The notes under the pieces were generated by a model that was not told the DNA's origin, did not search any database, and saw only the letters and a program-made list of their open reading frames with translations. A DNA stretch of 45,375 nt from Blattamonas nauphoetae. Lineage: Eukaryota > Preaxostyla > Oxymonadida. The stretch is from contig JARBJD010000469.1 in the NCBI GenBank assembly GCA_033064195.1, forward strand, positions 1-45,375, in the 5' to 3' direction. This document shows positions 41,156 through 45,375 of this stretch, piece after piece (position 1 is the stretch's first letter; every line of letters begins with the position of its first letter). The translations under genes and the position numbers were made by a program.

Positions 41156-41938
41156 TTAATACAAATTAAAAATTCAAAAATGAAAATTCTTTCATTGATT
41201 TCTCAGTTTTGGATTTTTCGTTGAAATCGAGGATCAATGGGTTCGATCACTCATTTCTCACAAGTGATAGTTTCGTTCTGATTCTTCGTGTTTCGGAATC
41301 TCCTGAAGTTGGAGATCATGATCGTATGCTTCGTTTTTTGGATTTTCCGAACTTTTGCAGAGTTATTGAGCGATTCACAACCGGGTGCAGATCTTTGCAC
41401 ATTTATGTATTCTTCATCATTTCACTCTCATTTTCTTCTTGTTTTAGACTTGTTTTCTCTGTTTTGATTGAATTGTAACCTCATTCTCATTCGTTACCAT
41501 CTCATTTTTGACCTCACTTCCGTCTTCATTTTCTCGTTGTTTATTGTTTGTAACCACTTCATTCATGTTTCTTTCGACTAAACTTTTTCTCTAATACAAC
41601 ACACTAATTTCCGTTAAGTGAAGATTCCGGACTTTTACCGAGATCTCACTTTCAACGGCTCACTTCATATCTCGGAATTTTTCCGTAATCTTCATCATAT
41701 CACGTACATTTTTGATCACTTTTTGTTGTTTTTAAGACATAAAACCGAGAACACAAGCGACATTTTCACTATTGGTGTCACATTTCACACCCTTTTCACG
41801 ATCGTCAATTTCCTCTCAGTTTCATACTTGCCCGTTTCTGTTCATGCTTGTTTCGCTTTCTTTTACTCTGTTTTGTGAAAAAGTGATGAAAAGTTGACTA
41901 AAATGATGTGCTAGTGAAGTGAGAACGGCCCACAAAAT

Positions 41939-42796
41939 GGGTGATTATTTTCAAAAGTTGCTGGCGTCATATTTTGGTATTTGTCTGGAGATTTGCCGAA
42001 CCATTCCCATAGTCGACATATACCCCTTCAATCAACACACTGAAGGTTTTGTACATTCATTCACCGATTCATCCACTATTTTCATACAGATTTCAGCTGG
42101 TGGTGACCCCTCTTCGCCAATTCTTGGACATACCTTCTCATTCGCGTAAGATCAGTGTTGGAACACTTCTTTTGATGTGAACCAACATAGTGTCCATTGC
42201 TCATTCTTTTTCATCTTCTCTCTCCAATGTCGATTTTCAACAGTCTTCCAGACAACTTCGAGACTTGTCATCTCACTGATTAAAGTCATAATCTGGTATT
42301 TTCAGATATTCTCCTTCATTTTTTGAGTTTTGTTCAGATGATATTGTTCGTCTCGTCCTGGGATCAACACGTGTTTTCTGTTCATCCTCCCTTTTCGATA
42401 CTATCCTTCAAAACTGATATTCCTTCACAAATTGACATCAAACAAACCATCCTGACATGTTTAGATTATTCCAAGGATATACTACTCGTCTCGAGCGATT
42501 GAGCACTGAGATACTTTTCATGGTTTTTTGAATGATTTGTGCATTTATTTCACTTTTTGCTCATGTATCCGTTATTGTTTAGCGTTTTACACCACTTATT
42601 GGTTATATGACGTGGATTGTTACAAAAAGTGTGTCAAATGTGGCTGATGAAAAAAGGGTCCTCTCGAGCGGGATCAAAACAAAATCCGCTTAATTTATCG
42701 TCCGGTATCTCTTTGAGCCTGTAACTGTTAATTCGGCAAAAAATATTTTTTGGTGACGCTCCATAGTGTTTTGCAACCTTTCAAAAATAATCACCC
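41939..42796. mobile_element. 858-bp non-coding TIR element (MITE-like)
   Basis: It starts GGGTGATTATTTT and ends AAAATAATCACCC; the terminal repeats extend with mismatches to about 24 bp (GTTGC / GCAAC). The uninterrupted TIR copy at the other end reads CACAAAATGGAAGTG, so the flanking repeat is AAAT (4 bp) with full terminal repeats, or AAATGG (6 bp) if two terminal bases are assigned to the target. No open frame is convincing. Superfamily not assigned. Confidence 0.8.
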
Positions 42797-43714
42797 AAAT
42801 GGAAGTGATGTGAGAAAAATGGAGAGGAGTAATGGTTCAACTCGAGGTGAAATGTGGAGAGAATGATGTGAAAAAGAAGGGGCTGAAGTGGTGTTCAAAC
42901 ATGCAAACACTGTGAAAAGCTGTGAAATGACGAATCAAAAAAGTGAAATTTTGAGACAACTATCCGACAAAAAATTCTGAACATTTGAGCACACCTTCCT
43001 CTAACAACGAGAAAGAAGGCGCAATATGTGAAAATCGGGGCAAAAATCTAGTAGTGTGCAAGTTGTGAAGAAAAGAGTCGTCAAAACGGTGAAGTGAAGA
43101 ACCAACAAAATGAAACTAAGGAAATGCACTATACGTCTCGCGTCGACTTATGTTCGTTAAAATGATGTAATAACGGAGTAAATGAAGTGAAAGTAGTGAA
43201 ATGTGAAAATTCATGAAAAAGTGTCCGAATGTAGAGGTGTCAAAAGTTTTCAGAGATGAATGACACAAAAAGACGCCAACTAGCGTTTTCACACCCAAAA
43301 ACACCGTAAGACGACGAAAAGTGATCAAAAGGACATAGTCCCGAACGTCCATACCTTTTCTAAAAATCTCGAAAACGCGAAAAACCTCAATGTGTCGGAT
43401 CAAACCAAAATCTCAGAAGTGCTTTTTCCTAAAATTTCACCTTTCAAAATGATTTCCGTCACAATCAAACGTGTTTGAACACAATTTGAGCCATAAAGCG
43501 GTTCATAGTGGCGAAATCCGAACATCGACTTTTTCGTCACTTTTTCGACCTAAGTTCAGTACGTAACTCAACGAATTCTCAACCGATTTTCATCGGGATT
43601 GTTTTGATCGATGACCGACAGTGTCCCCGAGATTTTAGAATTTTTTCAGAATTTTCGAAATGGTTATCATGTTGGATTTCAGTGATTTGTGGTCAAAATA
43701 GATTTTCAGTATTT

Positions 43715-44305
43715 TCATGACCTTTCGTGGTACTTTCTCAAGTGAGGACGGTCTCCAAAATACAACCAATTGTCCAAGCGAACGTAATACTCATTCTTTG
43801 TTCGTAAATCGCGATATTTGAATGGCTCAAGTACCTTTGTGTATGTTCCAATGAGTTCACAATTCTCTTTTCAATTCATTTTCAACAAACGATTGTGTGT
43901 ATCGTTTTCGTTTGTTCTGATGAGTTCTGAATCCTTTCATCCATTTTGATGGGATCACTATCCATTCAATTCCTTCATGTCGATATGTTACTGGAGTACT
44001 TGAATGAGTGTATTCAGAAATGAGTTCACAATTCTCATTTTCATTGATTCAATAAGCTTCTCTTTTGTACAACGATTTGCTGGTCGAAGATATTTCTGGC
44101 GATTCAGATGTGGTCTGTATCCTTTGACGAAACTATTGACGTACACTTGATAAGTTTCATCTGGTTTCTCTTCGAGATAGTATTCGAAAGTGCTTCCTGT
44201 GAGATATGTTGTTCCTTGTCGATTGAGAGTTGGAGGTGATTTCATTTTCAAATCTTCTTTGTCCAAAATTTCCAGTAGTTGTGTTGGTGTCAAGACGCTG
44301 CTCAT
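43715..44305 (-). CDS. TIR-encoded repeat-domain protein, right-end copy
   Basis: This is the counterpart of 13,837-14,430. It has the same start MSSVLTPTQLL, preceded by the TTTAATTTGTATAAA motif (44,306-44,325 on the reverse strand), and the same three-unit repeat layout. It carries about one or two breaks relative to the other end. Retention of nearly identical copies at both termini is expected if TIRs are homogenised during replication. Confidence 0.65.
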
Positions 44306-44601
44306 TTTATACAAATTAAAAATTGAATAAAAAAGAAATCGACGTTGTTTTCTAAAAGTACTCAAAATTTGCTTCAAAAGACACTTTTCAAGAGGTCCGT
44401 TTTTCGCCTTTATTTTCGAATTTACGGCAAAATATTGACTACTCTGAAATGTCAATATTTTCAGTAGTAAGTGAGATGGAAATTAGAATGAGTCATATTA
44501 AAAAATCAATTGGCTCTGAGATTCAAATTGATTTCTCGTTCCAATTCTCCTAGGAGAATCACCTATGCCAGTTTGGTTCCCATTTCGCTTATACCACTAC
44601 T

Positions 44602-45375
44602 ATCGTACTTTTTACTTCATAGAGGAAAATTTTGAAAAATTAAGAGTTTATCACAAAATAAAGTTCAAAACTGATAATAATGGAAATGTAGTGAACCTTC
44701 ATGTCCAAAGAAGGGATTGTTTTCAAAGATTGTGAGTGTCTGCCTCACATTCTCGAAGTGAATTTCCTCCATTGACTGCTCCGCCTCTCACAATGATGAG
44801 GAAAAGAGATGAAAAGAACGAATGAGATCGATGTTGGGTGTTCCAACCCTCAGATGATTGAATATTGGTGACATGCTACCGCCAGACACACTGGACCACC
44901 ACCAGACATATTGGACCACCACCAGATACAATGGACTTCGCCAGACACACTGGACCCATGCCAGAAGAAAATGAGGGAATTTCATCGCAGAAACGTCATA
45001 CATGAAATGATGGGTAACGTTGTCTAGTTTTGACATCATTCCACTGGTTCAGCTTGAACTTCACCCTTAATGAAAACTGTGAACTTACTCCCTCGCCCAT
45101 GATTTGTTTCAAGTGGATTCAAAGCAAGAGATACAACTCGATGGAATTGGAGAGTTTTCTTGAGTTCATGATAACAATAATTGGTTTTGTTGACCAATGG
45201 AGAAGTCGTGTTGAATTCAAATACATTTAATGAGCCGATCTTGACTTCTTTTTCATTTTGATGCCGTCACTTCTCATCTCTGCAACCATCACAACTCTTA
45301 CTTCACCAATATTCATCAAAGCTTTGAATCAGTCACCTCAGCCACTTCCACTCTTCTGTTGTCCGAAGACAGAAA
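44602..45375. other. Flanking DNA right of the Polinton
   Basis: The sequence changes abruptly at 44,602. It does not continue the truncated transposase found outside the other end, and no 6-bp target duplication joins the two flanks. Apart from the minisatellite at 44,880-44,966 nothing is recognised; a 66-codon frame at 45,030-45,230 is not convincing. Confidence 0.5.
44880..44966. repeat. 20-bp minisatellite, about four copies
   Basis: Units of the type GCCAGACACACTGGACCACC repeat with a few substitutions. Short and non-coding as far as can be seen. Confidence 0.8.

Larger units (their letters stand above)
13535..44601 (+). mobile_element. Maverick/Polinton, both ends present, fossil with nested insertions
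   Basis: It starts AGTAGTGGTATAAGCGAAAT and ends with the reverse complement (ACTACT at 44,596-44,601), bounded by TIRs of about 2.7 kb. It spans 31.07 kb, or about 21 kb without the insertions at 15,074, 31,017 and 41,939. Hallmark genes are protein-primed PolB, retroviral-type integrase, A32-like packaging ATPase and double-jelly-roll-type capsid proteins. Additions are an S74 fibre-like gene and TIR-encoded repeat proteins. The 6 bp outside the two ends (AATGTC and ATCGTA) are not a target duplication. It is broken: three insertions, one of them in the polymerase gene, plus a few smaller breaks. Close arm and TIR identity suggest a young element. Confidence 0.93.
41015..44601 (-). repeat. 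Right TIR of the Polinton, containing an 858-bp insertion
   Basis: Inverted match to 13,535-19,659. From about 43,100 to 44,601 identity with the other end is in the mid to upper 90s by eye; from 41,015 to 43,100 it falls to roughly 75-85%. No gene is seen in 41,156-41,938 or 42,797-43,714: open frames there are T-rich shadows. Confidence 0.85.

Noticed and set aside
13535-44601. Calling the element a free virophage or polinton-like virus genome
   Set aside because: It has a retroviral-type integrase, protein-primed PolB and long TIRs embedded between unrelated flanks, and it carries decay and nested transposons, all typical of an integrated Maverick/Polinton.
1-45375. CRISPR arrays, tRNA or rRNA genes
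   Set aside because: No regularly spaced direct repeats of CRISPR type, and no tRNA cloverleaf or rRNA core sequence recognised by eye on either strand; the only tandem repeats are the 353-bp duplication, the TCA tract and the 20-bp minisatellite.

Overview
The window looks like nuclear DNA of a protist. It is invaded by Maverick/Polinton elements, and other transposons sit inside those. Three things suggest a metamonad, and an oxymonad such as Blattamonas more than a trichomonad: stretches that look like extracellular beta-helix surface proteins (31.3-36.3 kb), intron-like GTATGT...CAG signals in captured host DNA, and Polinton proteins of a protist type. This is recognition by eye, not a database result; I hold it at about 50%.

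Layout. (1) 1-6,885: a partial Polinton copy in reverse orientation, cut by the window edge. It holds capsid-gene remnants, an S74 fibre-like gene and one long terminal inverted repeat (TIR). (2) 6,886-13,534: DNA between two Polinton ends. It is a mirror image of itself around 10,210, with a 449-bp unique centre (9,986-10,434). It contains a truncated DDE-like transposase in each arm, decayed host-like coding DNA, and a 1.85-kb TIR-bounded segment at the centre. Regions 1 and 2 are the left arm and core of one very large palindrome whose arms are 1-9,985 and 10,435 to about 23,813. (3) 13,535-44,601: a Polinton with both ends, 31 kb long but only about 21 kb once three later insertions are subtracted. 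In order: coding TIR; S74 fibre-like gene; small unknown gene; capsid protein; second capsid-like protein; two small MAPG proteins; two unknown genes; packaging ATPase; small gene; integrase; protein-primed DNA polymerase B (interrupted); small gene; coding TIR. (4) 44,602-45,375: flanking DNA with a short minisatellite.

Three insertions lie in the right-hand Polinton. At 15,074-18,444 there is a TIR element with a 9-11 bp target duplication, carrying what looks like a captured host coiled-coil gene. At 31,017-36,886 there is a TIR element with a 6-bp target duplication, inside the polymerase gene and loaded with decayed beta-helix genes. At 41,939-42,796 there is an 858-bp non-coding TIR element.

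The Polinton genes form the usual set: self-synthesis (PolB), integration (retroviral-type integrase), packaging (A32/FtsK-HerA ATPase) and virion proteins. Most are preceded by the same A/T-rich motif just upstream of the ATG, so they probably share one promoter type. Both TIRs encode a small protein made of repeats that resemble the accessory repeats of phage and giant-virus homing endonucleases. The Polintons are treated as fossils: the right-hand one has nearly all its parts but is broken by insertions and a few internal breaks, and the left one is partial with several breaks.
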